Positions 7,488-16,649 of a stretch of 64,000 nt of DNA are shown one piece after another. This stretch comes from Flavobacterium sp. (GTDB taxonomy: Bacteria > Bacteroidota > Bacteroidia > Flavobacteriales > Flavobacteriaceae). The stretch spans positions 207,041 through 271,040 of the forward strand of contig NZ_JAQSDH010000022.1 of NCBI RefSeq assembly GCF_029945805.1, given 5' to 3'. The position numbers and the translations under genes were made by a program. The notes beneath the pieces are model-generated. The model saw only the letters and a program-made list of their open reading frames with translations. It ran no database searches and was not told the origin of the DNA. How positions within the stretch are numbered: the first letter of the stretch is position 1; each line of letters begins with the position of its first letter.

Positions 7488-8483
7488 TTAATCAAGTTCG
7501 TCCGTTAGTTTTTTAAATACTGATTTCGCATCTTTTCCTTCATACAAAATTTGATAAACGGCATCAATGATAGGTGTTTTAGCTTTGTATTCTTGGTTTA
7601 ATTTATAAGCGCTTTTCACCGCATAATAGCCTTCTGCAACCATGGACATCTCCATCATGGCTGATTTAACCGTATATCCTTTTCCAATCATGTTTCCGAA
7701 CATTCTATTTCTTGAAAAGACCGAATAGCCTGTAACCAATAAATCGCCCAAATAAGCTGAATTATTAATATTTCGTTTCATCTTATGCACTTTGCGGATG
7801 AACTTTTTCATTTCACGAATGGCGTTACTCATAATCACCGACTGGAAGTTATCTCCGTAACCCAAACCGTGGGCAATTCCGGCCGCAATAGCATAAATAT
7901 TTTTCAACATTGCAGCATATTCTGTTCCGATGATGTCGTCTGAGATTTTAGTTTTGATATAATTTCCGGCTAAAACTTTGGCAACAACTTTAGCCTTATC
8001 CGAATCGCCACAGGCAATCGTAAGATAGGAAAGACGCTCTAATGCAACCTCTTCTGCATGACATGGACCCGTAATCACACCTATATTCTCAAACGGAATA
8101 TCAAACTTCCTGTTGAAATGTTCGCCCACAATTAAAGAAGTTTCGGGAACAATTCCCTTAATTGCTGAAAAGATAACTTTGTCTTTTAAACTAACGGTCA
8201 ACTTCGCTAATTCAGCACTTAAGAAAGCGGAAGGAATCGCAAAAATTAGGTAATCTGCATATTCCACCGCTTCATTTATATCCGATGTGAGTCGGAGTTT
8301 TTTAATATCAAATTCAACCGAACTTAAATAATTTGGATTGTGTTTTTGGGTTTTTATATGATCAATTGCCGATTCATTTCGCATGTACCAAGCAATTTCG
8401 TCAAGATTGACACACAACATTTTTGCAATGGCTGTAGCCCAACTTCCACCGCCAATTACTGCAAACTTTGGATAGTTATTCAT
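7488..8483 (-). CDS. gpsA: NAD(P)-dependent glycerol-3-phosphate dehydrogenase
   Basis: A 331-residue enzyme that reduces dihydroxyacetone phosphate to sn-glycerol-3-phosphate, the backbone for phospholipids. The Rossmann motif is at the N-terminus (FAVIGGGSWATAIAKML). The family motifs GVITGPCHAEEVA, GTEYAAMLKNIYAIAAG and GDLLVTGYSVFSRNR are intact. I chose the ATG at 8483 (MNNYPKF) rather than the TTG at 8504, because a perfect -7 element lies at 8506-8513 and a longer start would fall between promoter and likely transcription start. Single gene. Confidence 0.97.
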   Translation of the reverse strand: MNNYPKFAVIGGGSWATAIAKMLCVNLDEIAWYMRNESAIDHIKTQKHNPNYLSSVEFDIKKLRLTSDINEAVEYADYLIFAIPSAFLSAELAKLTVSLKDKVIFSAIKGIVPETSLIVGEHFNRKFDIPFENIGVITGPCHAEEVALERLSYLTIACGDSDKAKVVAKVLAGNYIKTKISDDIIGTEYAAMLKNIYAIAAGIAHGLGYGDNFQSVIMSNAIREMKKFIRKVHKMKRNINNSAYLGDLLVTGYSVFSRNRMFGNMIGKGYTVKSAMMEMSMVAEGYYAVKSAYKLNQEYKAKTPIIDAVYQILYEGKDAKSVFKKLTDELD

Positions 8484-8505
8484 AAAAATAAACTTTTGTT
8501 TCAAT

Positions 8506-8513
8506 CAAAAATA
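8506..8513 (-). promoter_or_regulatory. -7 promoter element of gpsA (TATTTTTG)
   Basis: Perfect TAnnTTTG on the minus strand, 22 bases before the ATG at 8483. It helps decide that start. Confidence 0.65.
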
Positions 8514-8733
8514 CTGATTTTTAAACGAACTAAATACCTTTTTAGAGCACAAAATCTCTTACCCTTTATCAATCAATTTGTTGCCGAATATATTTTCATC
8601 TTGACGTAATAAAAAACCAATGTTAATTGTGGCTTAACTTTCAATTTCTTTTAATAAATTGTGAACTAAATCATGCAAAACTCTACTTTTTATACTAATT
8701 TAGTAGCATACCAAAAACAACAAATAGCACGCC

Positions 8734-9933
8734 TTGAAACCATTTCCATTCCAATGCCAATTACGGGATTATTTTAAAAATCAAACCAAAACCTGGGCTT
8801 GGTTTTTAGATAAAAATGTACAGAAAGAACAAATCGAAAGTTTTAAAACCGATTTACTCAAAAATGCCTATCGAATAGATCCAGTAACCGAACCGGAATG
8901 GTACGCGCTGCTGCAAAAGGCGAAGGACAAACTCAACTTATCACTATCCGTAACTTTGTACCAATCACAGCAGGTTGATTATAATAACGGCGCAATCGTA
9001 TCCTTTGAAAATGAAGCGCATTTAATACTTTCAGGCTCGATATTGAAACTTTTAAATCATGATGAATTGTTGGCTTTATTTGGACACGAACTGAGTCATA
9101 TTCATTTAAATTCGATTGAAAATGGCGATTTTGAAGTCACCAACCGAATCATAAATGCAATTGCCAACGACTATAAAAGTGAATTGTTCTATCACGAAAC
9201 AGCACGGATTTTTCAACTGTTTACCGAATTATACTGCGATTTAGGCGCATTAAAAGTAACCGAAAACCTCGAAACTGTAATTACAACTTTGGTTAAAATT
9301 GAAACCGGATTAGAGAAAGTTTCGGCCGAGAGTTACCTGAAACAGGCGGACGAAATTCTGACCCGAATTGAAGTTGGTTCTTCGGGAGAATCACATCCTG
9401 AAATTTATATTCGTGCCAAATCATTGCAGCTTTTATCGAATTACACTGATGAAAATGTTGCCAAAATAGAAGAAATTGTTAAAGGAAAACTCGATTTGCA
9501 GTTGCTTACACTTTTCAGCAAAAAGGAAGTTTATGGCATAACTAAAAACCTGATTGATCTTTTTACGAAGCCCAAATGGATGCAGTCGGAACATAATATC
9601 GTGTTATACAAACAGTATTTTGGACAATACAATCCGAATCGAGACTTGCTTTTGGATGCTGATTTCAAAACCAAGATTGCTAACAGCAGAGACAATCTGA
9701 AAAATTATTACGCGTACATTTTGTTCGATTTTGCTATGTGCGATACCGAACTCAAGGAAATTGCGATTGGTCATGCTTTAGATGTTTCAGAACAATTGGA
9801 ACTCGATACATTTCTGAAAATTATCATCAAAAAAGAATACAAACTCACTGAGAAAAGCTTTAAAGATTTTTGCAAAAACTGTACGGTTGCGCTAAATCAA
9901 ATTCTGGAATCTGAATCTGAAAGCAGCTATTAG
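8734..9933 (+). CDS. M48-like zinc metallopeptidase (TTG start)
   Basis: A 399-residue protein with the zinc site of M48 peptidases: HELSH at 118-122 in LLALFGHELSHIHL, and a third-ligand motif ELYCD with E165 and D169. There is no signal peptide and no clear membrane helix, so a soluble cytoplasmic enzyme is likely, unlike HtpX. The C-terminal 200 residues are helical with no recognised domain. A stop codon in frame at 8725-8727 and the absence of an early ATG make TTG at 8734 the start. The giant helicase gene follows after 3 bases, so the pair is an operon. Natural substrate unknown; the partner protein or a factor controlled by it is possible. Confidence 0.82.
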   Translation: MKPFPFQCQLRDYFKNQTKTWAWFLDKNVQKEQIESFKTDLLKNAYRIDPVTEPEWYALLQKAKDKLNLSLSVTLYQSQQVDYNNGAIVSFENEAHLILSGSILKLLNHDELLALFGHELSHIHLNSIENGDFEVTNRIINAIANDYKSELFYHETARIFQLFTELYCDLGALKVTENLETVITTLVKIETGLEKVSAESYLKQADEILTRIEVGSSGESHPEIYIRAKSLQLLSNYTDENVAKIEEIVKGKLDLQLLTLFSKKEVYGITKNLIDLFTKPKWMQSEHNIVLYKQYFGQYNPNRDLLLDADFKTKIANSRDNLKNYYAYILFDFAMCDTELKEIAIGHALDVSEQLELDTFLKIIIKKEYKLTEKSFKDFCKNCTVALNQILESESESSY

Positions 9934-9936
9934 AAC

Positions 9937-12900
9937 ATGAAAATACAAGATACCAAATTTTATAAATTCCTGACTTCCCATTTTGATAAAGGCCTTTTTG
10001 CCAATGACGATGTAGTTGCCGTAATGATGCCGTTGCTTCAAACCGTTGCTAAAATTCACAACCAAGGAAAAGTTGCAGGGTTAGAAAAACTCGAAACTAT
10101 TTTTGTTGAAGATGAAAAATTAAATATTGTTTCAGACGAATTCAAAACACAAAATAACGCATCGCAATTTGCTTCTTTTTTTTCCGATCAAAGTAAAACG
10201 TTTAACATCAGCAGTGAAGTAGTTCAAAAAGTAGCCGTTGGTGAAGACGACACGACCGAAGCATATTTTGACCAATCCGTTCAAAGTTCAGACGAACCGA
10301 TTGTAAAACCAATGTATCTCAAAAATTATGATTGTTTTGAGTTTGCCTTCAACCATCATGATCCGCTTTCCGACATTTATGTTCTGGGAATGATTATGGC
10401 GAGCCAAGCGCTAAACCTAGATTTTACAGATGTAGATGATTTAAATGAATTTGTTGCAAACCGAAAAAGTATGGTTTTTGTTAATCCGAAAATTCATCCG
10501 GCGATTGCAAATATTATTTTGGGTATGACCCAACTCGACAGAAGAAAACGTTGGAAAGATTTAAACGAAATCATCGAAAAACTCAAAAATTATCGCGATT
10601 ACAATCCGGAAACGGAATATGATATTTCAAAAATTATTCAGCCAAAGAAAACCAGCAAACAACAATACATTCAAGAAAAACTGCGAAATCGTTTGTTTGA
10701 CAACAGCCGAAGAAACCGTTTGCTCTATTATAAACCGAATTTAAAATTTCTAAATCTTACGATTGCTTCGGTGCCGCAAGTGCTAAATTATAAAAATATT
10801 GACCCCAATTCGTTGTTTTATTGGAATACAGAAATCTCTAAAAAAATAAGCAACAACAGTTCCATTTCACTGAATAAATACTTGCGTTTTGAGGACAATC
10901 CGTACATCGTTCCAACACTCGATAAGATTCGTTTGGAAGCCAATAAAGACGTAAATGAATATGGTTTTAGTCAATTAAAACTGGTTTTATGTTTTCTAAA
11001 TTGGTACAACACTAAAGAAAATGCAACCGAAAAAATCGAAACGCCATTCTTGCTAACACCCATTAATCTAACCAAAAAGAAAGGCGTTAAAGATGAATTT
11101 ACGTTAGATTTTGTAGATGATGAAGTTGAAATTAATCCGGTTTTGGCGAATATGCTAAAGGATTTGTACGGCATCAAATTGCCTGAAAGAATTCAGCTTT
11201 CTGAAACGAGTATTACCGATGTTTTTCAGTTATTGAAACATCAAATTGAAAGCAATAATTCGGGGATAACATTAGAAAATATTGACAAGCCCAGAATAAA
11301 ATTGATTCATACACAAGCGCAAAGCACGTTACATCAATTCAAAAAAAGAAACTCGAAACGTCAGGCTGTAGCCGACATTAAGAACATTGCCTATTCGTAT
11401 TCGCAAGATGATTTTCAGCCTTTTGGACTGCAATTATTCAAGCAATATATTGAAGATGAAGCTTCGGGATTGGAGTTTTTAATCGACTCTGACATCAAAC
11501 TCAACCCGAAACAATTCAGCGAAAATAAGACGATTGATCGCGAATTTTATACCTTGGATGAAGGTGAAGTAAATCCGTTTATTTGGGAATTTGATACCTG
11601 TAATATGGTTATCGGAAACTTCAATTACAAGAAAATGTCGCTCGTGCGCGATTACAATATGGTAATTGAGAACGAATTGAATAGTCAGGTTTTTGATCAT
11701 TTGTTTGCCGATTTATCGCAACGGAATTTCAAAGCCGAAACCAATTCGGTCAACGCTTTTACCAAAACATATAATGTCGTAGCATCGGATCCAACGCAGA
11801 ACAAAGCAGTTTTACTTTCGGAAGCTGGCGAAAATTATATTATTCAAGGGCCGCCCGGAACCGGAAAGTCACAAACGATTGCCAATCTTGTAGCAAATTT
11901 TGTAGCGAATGGAAAAAAGATATTATTCGTTTGCGAAAAAAGAGCCGCACTTGACGTCGTTTTCTATCGATTGAAAAATCAAGGATTAGACGAATTGTGT
12001 TGCTTGATTCACGATTCACAATCGGATAAAAAAGAGTTTGTTCTGAACTTAAAAAGTACTTATGAAAGTTTTACAAAAGCAAAAAAAATATTCGAATCTA
12101 CCAAAAAAGAACGCGATACTGTTGCTCAATCTTTGGAAAGTGAACTAAATATTCTACATGAATTTCATCAGTTTATGAAATTCAAAAATCCAAAATCAGA
12201 TGCTTCGATTAAAGATATTCTGGAAGTTTTGGTCTTTAATTCGGAAACTATTTCTTCCGCAGATTTGGTTGCGCTTGATCCTTTTGCAAGTTATTCCGAT
12301 TGGGAAATTTACAATGAAAAAATCAATGCACTTTACCAAATCAATCTGGAAACGAACAAAAATGAGTATTTGAGCCAGCATCCTTTTCAATATTTCTCTA
12401 TGGAAGCGATGCGAAAACTCAATAATGTTGCCGAAATTGTAGAAAACCTGCAATTGGCAAATGAAAAAATTGATGATTTAACGGAAATTCTCGATACGGC
12501 TGGATTTTTAGTCAATTCTGATTCGAGTTTTAACGATGTTCAATCATTTTTAACGCGATGTCGTCAAGCGATTCCGTTTTATGAAACCAATCAGGAAACG
12601 ATTTTATCAGACAAGAAAAATACTGTTATTACTTTGGATAACGAATTGGAACAGCTTGAAAAATATTCGATTGAAATTGGAAAACTAGAAAGTCAATATC
12701 CGTATTGGAGCGAAAAAATTTCTGAAATTGATGCTCAAAATGCGTTGCCAATTCTAGAAAAAAGTGAGGATAGTTTCTTGAATATCTTTAATGGAAATTA
12801 CAAGAATATCAAGAATCAGATTTTAAAATTATATGATGTTTCAAAGCACAACATCAAGCCAAAATTGAGTTTAGTTATCAAAAACATGCTCCAACAGCAT

Positions 12901-15345
12901 GTAGTTTTAAATGCTAAACATGAACTTGAAATCCGCATTAAAAAGAAATACAATCTGGGCGAAATTCCGTTTATCAAAATCAATTTAAAAGCGCTTCACG
13001 AAACTATTGATAACGAAATTCTTTCGTTTTTGAGTCAGCAAAATCAAGATGTTTATGATGAAATTCGAAAAATAGACTCGTTGACGGAAAGTTTAAATCA
13101 AACACTGAAAAAATATTTGGTTCATTTTGAAAACTTGTCGCTATTGCAATTGGACGATAAAATCAAAAAAATAATTGACAATCAGCATTACTTTCAATTG
13201 TATGCGAATCAGTTTGAAGAATTGACGGGATTGAATGCTTCGGTGATTTCATTATTGCGAAAAGAGCCGATTTCGTTAGACAAATTGCAAAAACTTTTAG
13301 CTGAAAAAACATTGCAAAACTACTATGCGAGTCATTTCAATCATCAGAAGTTTAATTTGGATTTATTGCATCATACGATTCAGAAAATTGGTTTGCTAAA
13401 CAAAGAACTGCTGACTTTAAACGGAAAATTCATCATTCAAAAACAGCAAAACGATTTCAACGAACTCATCAAAAAATCAGAACTATCCGTTGCTGGAATG
13501 GGTGAAGCGGCAAAAGTCGAAAAAAAATCAATTCTGGAAGGTCGAAAAATTCTAGAAAATGAATTCGGGAAATCGATGCGTTATAAATCAATCCGCGAGT
13601 TATCTACATCAGAATCAGGAAAAATCATCCGGGAACTGAAACCGATTTGGCTAATGAGTCCGCTGAGTGTTTCCGATACTTTACCGTTAGATGAAAATTA
13701 TTTTGACGTAGTAATTTTTGACGAAGCCAGCCAGATTACTTTGGAAGAAGGCTTGCCACCAATTTACAGAGCCAAACAAACGATTATTGTGGGTGATGAA
13801 ATGCAAATGCCGCCGAGTAATTTCTTTGGAAGTTCTTCTGGAAATACGGATGATTTATGGTTTGAAGCGGATTCCGAAAATGAATCATTCTCCATTGATG
13901 CTGATAGTTTCTTGACACAAGGCGCGCGCAAATTCCCTTCAATTATGTTGGGTTGGCATTACCGAAGCAAGCATGAAGCGTTGATCGGATTTTCGAATGC
14001 CTCGTTTTATAATAATCAATTGTTGACAATTCCGGATGTGAAAGATCATCAGAATGAATCGCAGGAAATCAGTGTAGAAAACACGACTGATGCTGTTCAA
14101 AACATTCAACATCTTTATGATAAACCAATTTCGTATCACTATATCAACAAAGGAATTTATGAAGCGCGTAGCAATGTTTTAGAAGCGCAATATATTGCTG
14201 AAATGACCAGAAGCCTTCTTTTTGAAAACAATGGCTACAGCGTCGGAATTGTGGCTTTCTCAATGGAACAACAAAACGAAATTGAAACGGCACTTCAGGA
14301 TTTATGTGTGAAAGATAAAGTTTTTGAGAATTTACTCGAAGAAGAATACAAGCGAATTGAAGACAATCAGTTTGTTGGGTTATTCATCAAAAACCTTGAA
14401 AATGTTCAGGGCGACGAGCGCGATATTATCATCATGAGTACGTGTTATGGTTATGATCCACGTGGAAAAATGCTGATGAATTTTGGCCCAATCAACAAAC
14501 GCGGCGGCGAAAAACGTCTAAATGTTTTGTTTTCAAGAGCGAAGAAAAGCATGTGTGTCGTGAGTTCAATCAAATACACAGATATCAAAAATGAATACAA
14601 TGACGGTGCGAATTACTTTAGAAAATACCTTCAATATGCCGAATTAGTGAGCCTCGGAAATTTGGAAGCGGCGAATAATGTACTGAACAGTATTTCGAAT
14701 AATTCGGCTGCAGCCAATGTGTCACCAACGGCTGTTGCTGTAAAATTAGAACTTGAAAAACAAGGGTATTTCGTTACAGAAAACGTGGGTCAAAGTAGTT
14801 TCAAATGCAGTCTTGGCGTTAAAAAACATAATGATGATACCGAATTTATTCTAGGAATTAGCATTGACGATGAAACTCATTATGGCAACGATGATGTTTT
14901 GGAACAATACTTTTTGAAACCCGAATTACTGAAACACAACGGTTGGAAATTGTGCCAAATTTATACCAAAGACTGGATTGACAATCAAAATCGCGTGATC
15001 AAAATGCTGAAAAGTGCGTTGAATAATGAAGCTTTTTTTGAACCAGTTCTCATTGAAAAAAGAGTGCCTTTTGAAGTCGAAAAACCTGTAACTGTTTTGC
15101 TGAGCGAAGAGCCGGCAGTTATTTCTAATTCGAATCAGAATGCGACCAAATTAATCAGCACTGAAAACGGCAGCAATAAGTTTTGGGAAGTTTCGGTAAC
15201 GAATGGAGAATTGATAATTCAATATGGTAAAATTGGAACCAAAGGACAAAAACTCATAAAAGCATTTGATTCTGAAGAAATTGCAACACGCGAAATGCAG
15301 ACATTAATTCGCCAGAAATTAGCGCGTGGTTACAGAGAAGTGTAG
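9937..15345 (+). CDS. Giant DUF4011-type SF1 helicase with kinase-like N-terminus, Vsr-like region and WGR domain
   Basis: 1802 residues. Residues 1-210 resemble a protein-kinase C-lobe: IHNQGKVAGLEKLE at 40-53 where an active kinase has HRD, DPLSDIYVLGM at 142-152, and an end like HPAIANIILGMTQLDRRKRW. The catalytic Asp is absent. DUF4011 starts near 243 (NRLFDNSRRNRLLYY). The SF1/UPF1-like helicase has Walker A GPPGTGKS at 638-645, a long helical insertion (about 700-1190), Walker B FDEASQ with D1262/E1263, GWHYRSKHEAL, NVQGDERDIIIMS and RLNVLFSRAKK. At about 1595-1690 there is a Vsr/DUF559-like region (LGISIDDETHY, GWKLCQIYTKDW) whose catalytic acids look altered. A WGR domain (FWEV, YGKIGTKGQ) fills 1739-1802. 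It sits 3 bases after the M48 peptidase. Related helicase-nuclease proteins occur in phage defence; defence is my inference. Confidence 0.88.
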   Translation: MKIQDTKFYKFLTSHFDKGLFANDDVVAVMMPLLQTVAKIHNQGKVAGLEKLETIFVEDEKLNIVSDEFKTQNNASQFASFFSDQSKTFNISSEVVQKVAVGEDDTTEAYFDQSVQSSDEPIVKPMYLKNYDCFEFAFNHHDPLSDIYVLGMIMASQALNLDFTDVDDLNEFVANRKSMVFVNPKIHPAIANIILGMTQLDRRKRWKDLNEIIEKLKNYRDYNPETEYDISKIIQPKKTSKQQYIQEKLRNRLFDNSRRNRLLYYKPNLKFLNLTIASVPQVLNYKNIDPNSLFYWNTEISKKISNNSSISLNKYLRFEDNPYIVPTLDKIRLEANKDVNEYGFSQLKLVLCFLNWYNTKENATEKIETPFLLTPINLTKKKGVKDEFTLDFVDDEVEINPVLANMLKDLYGIKLPERIQLSETSITDVFQLLKHQIESNNSGITLENIDKPRIKLIHTQAQSTLHQFKKRNSKRQAVADIKNIAYSYSQDDFQPFGLQLFKQYIEDEASGLEFLIDSDIKLNPKQFSENKTIDREFYTLDEGEVNPFIWEFDTCNMVIGNFNYKKMSLVRDYNMVIENELNSQVFDHLFADLSQRNFKAETNSVNAFTKTYNVVASDPTQNKAVLLSEAGENYIIQGPPGTGKSQTIANLVANFVANGKKILFVCEKRAALDVVFYRLKNQGLDELCCLIHDSQSDKKEFVLNLKSTYESFTKAKKIFESTKKERDTVAQSLESELNILHEFHQFMKFKNPKSDASIKDILEVLVFNSETISSADLVALDPFASYSDWEIYNEKINALYQINLETNKNEYLSQHPFQYFSMEAMRKLNNVAEIVENLQLANEKIDDLTEILDTAGFLVNSDSSFNDVQSFLTRCRQAIPFYETNQETILSDKKNTVITLDNELEQLEKYSIEIGKLESQYPYWSEKISEIDAQNALPILEKSEDSFLNIFNGNYKNIKNQILKLYDVSKHNIKPKLSLVIKNMLQQHVVLNAKHELEIRIKKKYNLGEIPFIKINLKALHETIDNEILSFLSQQNQDVYDEIRKIDSLTESLNQTLKKYLVHFENLSLLQLDDKIKKIIDNQHYFQLYANQFEELTGLNASVISLLRKEPISLDKLQKLLAEKTLQNYYASHFNHQKFNLDLLHHTIQKIGLLNKELLTLNGKFIIQKQQNDFNELIKKSELSVAGMGEAAKVEKKSILEGRKILENEFGKSMRYKSIRELSTSESGKIIRELKPIWLMSPLSVSDTLPLDENYFDVVIFDEASQITLEEGLPPIYRAKQTIIVGDEMQMPPSNFFGSSSGNTDDLWFEADSENESFSIDADSFLTQGARKFPSIMLGWHYRSKHEALIGFSNASFYNNQLLTIPDVKDHQNESQEISVENTTDAVQNIQHLYDKPISYHYINKGIYEARSNVLEAQYIAEMTRSLLFENNGYSVGIVAFSMEQQNEIETALQDLCVKDKVFENLLEEEYKRIEDNQFVGLFIKNLENVQGDERDIIIMSTCYGYDPRGKMLMNFGPINKRGGEKRLNVLFSRAKKSMCVVSSIKYTDIKNEYNDGANYFRKYLQYAELVSLGNLEAANNVLNSISNNSAAANVSPTAVAVKLELEKQGYFVTENVGQSSFKCSLGVKKHNDDTEFILGISIDDETHYGNDDVLEQYFLKPELLKHNGWKLCQIYTKDWIDNQNRVIKMLKSALNNEAFFEPVLIEKRVPFEVEKPVTVLLSEEPAVISNSNQNATKLISTENGSNKFWEVSVTNGELIIQYGKIGTKGQKLIKAFDSEEIATREMQTLIRQKLARGYREV

Positions 15346-15927
15346 TTACTTTTTGTAGAAAGAACTACTGTCAATGTACTCCCAAACTTTTTGTGGTAGC
15401 ATTGGCGAAACATTCTTTTTATTTTTAATGTTTTCGCGGATGAACGTTGACGACAGTTCAATCACTGGAGCACCAACTCTGTGAATTTTTGGACTGTTGA
15501 TAAACTGATTATCCATTTCACCCGAATTCAATCTTGGATAGACATAAATGTTATGGTTGGCTAAAATCACTTCGTAGTTTTTCCACTTATGAAGCGAGTT
15601 GAGATTGTCCTCACCCATGATTAAGGCAAACTCATATTTTGGATATTTCTCTTCTAAATGTGCCAAAGTTGTGACCGTATAATTCGGTTGTGGTAATTTA
15701 AATTCGATATCAGAAGGTTTAATTTTAATAAAATCTTCCGTTGCTAGATTGACCATGTGCAAACGCTGATAATCGTCTAGTAAAGTATTTTTTTGCTTAA
15801 GCGGATTGTGCGGCGTAACGACCATCCAAACTTGATCCAAATCAGAATGTTCGGCCATATGATTGGCAATAATCATGTGCCCGATATGAATGGGATTGAA
15901 GGTTCCGAAGTATAATCCGATTTTCAT
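15346..15927 (-). CDS. nadD: Nicotinate-nucleotide adenylyltransferase
   Basis: A 193-residue enzyme that joins ATP and nicotinate mononucleotide to make deamido-NAD, a late step of NAD synthesis. It has the nucleotidyltransferase motif GTFNPIHIGHM at 8-18 and the C-terminal SSTFIRENI motif. Length is normal. Its stop codon abuts the helicase stop on the other strand with no space between. It is the last gene of a yicC-gmk-nadD series with short gaps; the gap before it holds a 7-base-register array. Confidence 0.97.
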   Translation of the reverse strand: MKIGLYFGTFNPIHIGHMIIANHMAEHSDLDQVWMVVTPHNPLKQKNTLLDDYQRLHMVNLATEDFIKIKPSDIEFKLPQPNYTVTTLAHLEEKYPKYEFALIMGEDNLNSLHKWKNYEVILANHNIYVYPRLNSGEMDNQFINSPKIHRVGAPVIELSSTFIRENIKNKKNVSPMLPQKVWEYIDSSSFYKK

Positions 15928-15940
15928 TTTTTAAAAAGAT

Positions 15941-15968
15941 AACAACTAACAGCTAACGGCTGACAGCT
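15941..15968. repeat. Tandem heptamer (AACAGCT)4 between gmk and nadD
   Basis: Four 7-base units (AACAACT, AACAGCT, AACGGCT, GACAGCT) fill most of the 46-base gap. Confidence 0.75.
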
Positions 15969-15973
15969 TTTAT

Positions 15974-16543
15974 TTACTTAACAAATTCTTTCACCAACTG
16001 ATATGCGTCTTCTTTGGCTACATCCAAATCGTAATTTTTGATGATAGTGTCAAATTGTGGTGCCGTTGCCAATTCAACGTGTGCTTTCGCGATTCGCATA
16101 TTAATTTTGTCTTCACTTTCTGTTGAGCGTTCTTTTAAGCGGCGTTTCAGTTCGTCAACACTTGGTGGTTTTACAAAAACGGCTAAGGTTTCTTTAGGAA
16201 ATTTTGACTTAATTCGCAATCCGCCAGAAACATCAATGTCGAAAATTACGTTTTTCCCTTTTGCCCAAATTCTCTCGACTTCACTTTTCAAAGTTCCGTA
16301 AAAGTTATCGCGGTATACTTCTTCCCATTCGATAAAATCATCAGCCTTAATGTGCTTTTTAAACTCTTCAATCGACATGAAATAATAATCTTTTCCGTGT
16401 GCTTCTTCACCACGAAGTTCGCGAGTTGCAGCTGAAATAGAAAACTCCAAATTCAATTCGGGTTGTGCCAATAAATGCCTTACTATAGTGGTTTTTCCCG
16501 ATCCTGATGGCGCTGAGAATACTAATAATTTTCCTTTGTTCAT
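15974..16543 (-). CDS. gmk: Guanylate kinase
   Basis: A 189-residue enzyme converting GMP and ATP to GDP and ADP. The P-loop SAPSGSGKTTIVRHL is at residues 9-23. The GMP-binding motif SAATRELRGEE and DIDVSGGLRIK are present. Length is normal. Downstream of the yicC gene and upstream of nadD, as commonly seen in Bacteroidota; the gap to yicC carries an AATCTGTG repeat cluster. Confidence 0.98.
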   Translation of the reverse strand: MNKGKLLVFSAPSGSGKTTIVRHLLAQPELNLEFSISAATRELRGEEAHGKDYYFMSIEEFKKHIKADDFIEWEEVYRDNFYGTLKSEVERIWAKGKNVIFDIDVSGGLRIKSKFPKETLAVFVKPPSVDELKRRLKERSTESEDKINMRIAKAHVELATAPQFDTIIKNYDLDVAKEDAYQLVKEFVK

Positions 16544-16586
16544 TATATGCTGAATTTATTTCAGTAGTCTTAAAATTTATTTTTGC

Positions 16587-16642
16587 CACAGATTAACGGA
16601 TTACAATGATTTTTCAATCTGTGCGAATCTGTGAAATCTGTG
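16587..16642. repeat. AATCTGTG repeat cluster between yicC and gmk
   Basis: One inverted copy (CACAGATT, 16587-16594) and three direct copies of AATCTGTG (16616, 16626, 16635) lie in 56 bases. The inverted copy can pair with any of the three, giving alternative hairpins in the yicC-gmk transcript. Confidence 0.65.
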
Positions 16643-16649
16643 TCAAATA

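Noticed and set aside
8734..9933. M48-like protein as the membrane protease HtpX
   Set aside because: It lacks the N-terminal membrane helices of HtpX, and the surrounding sequence beyond the zinc site does not match.
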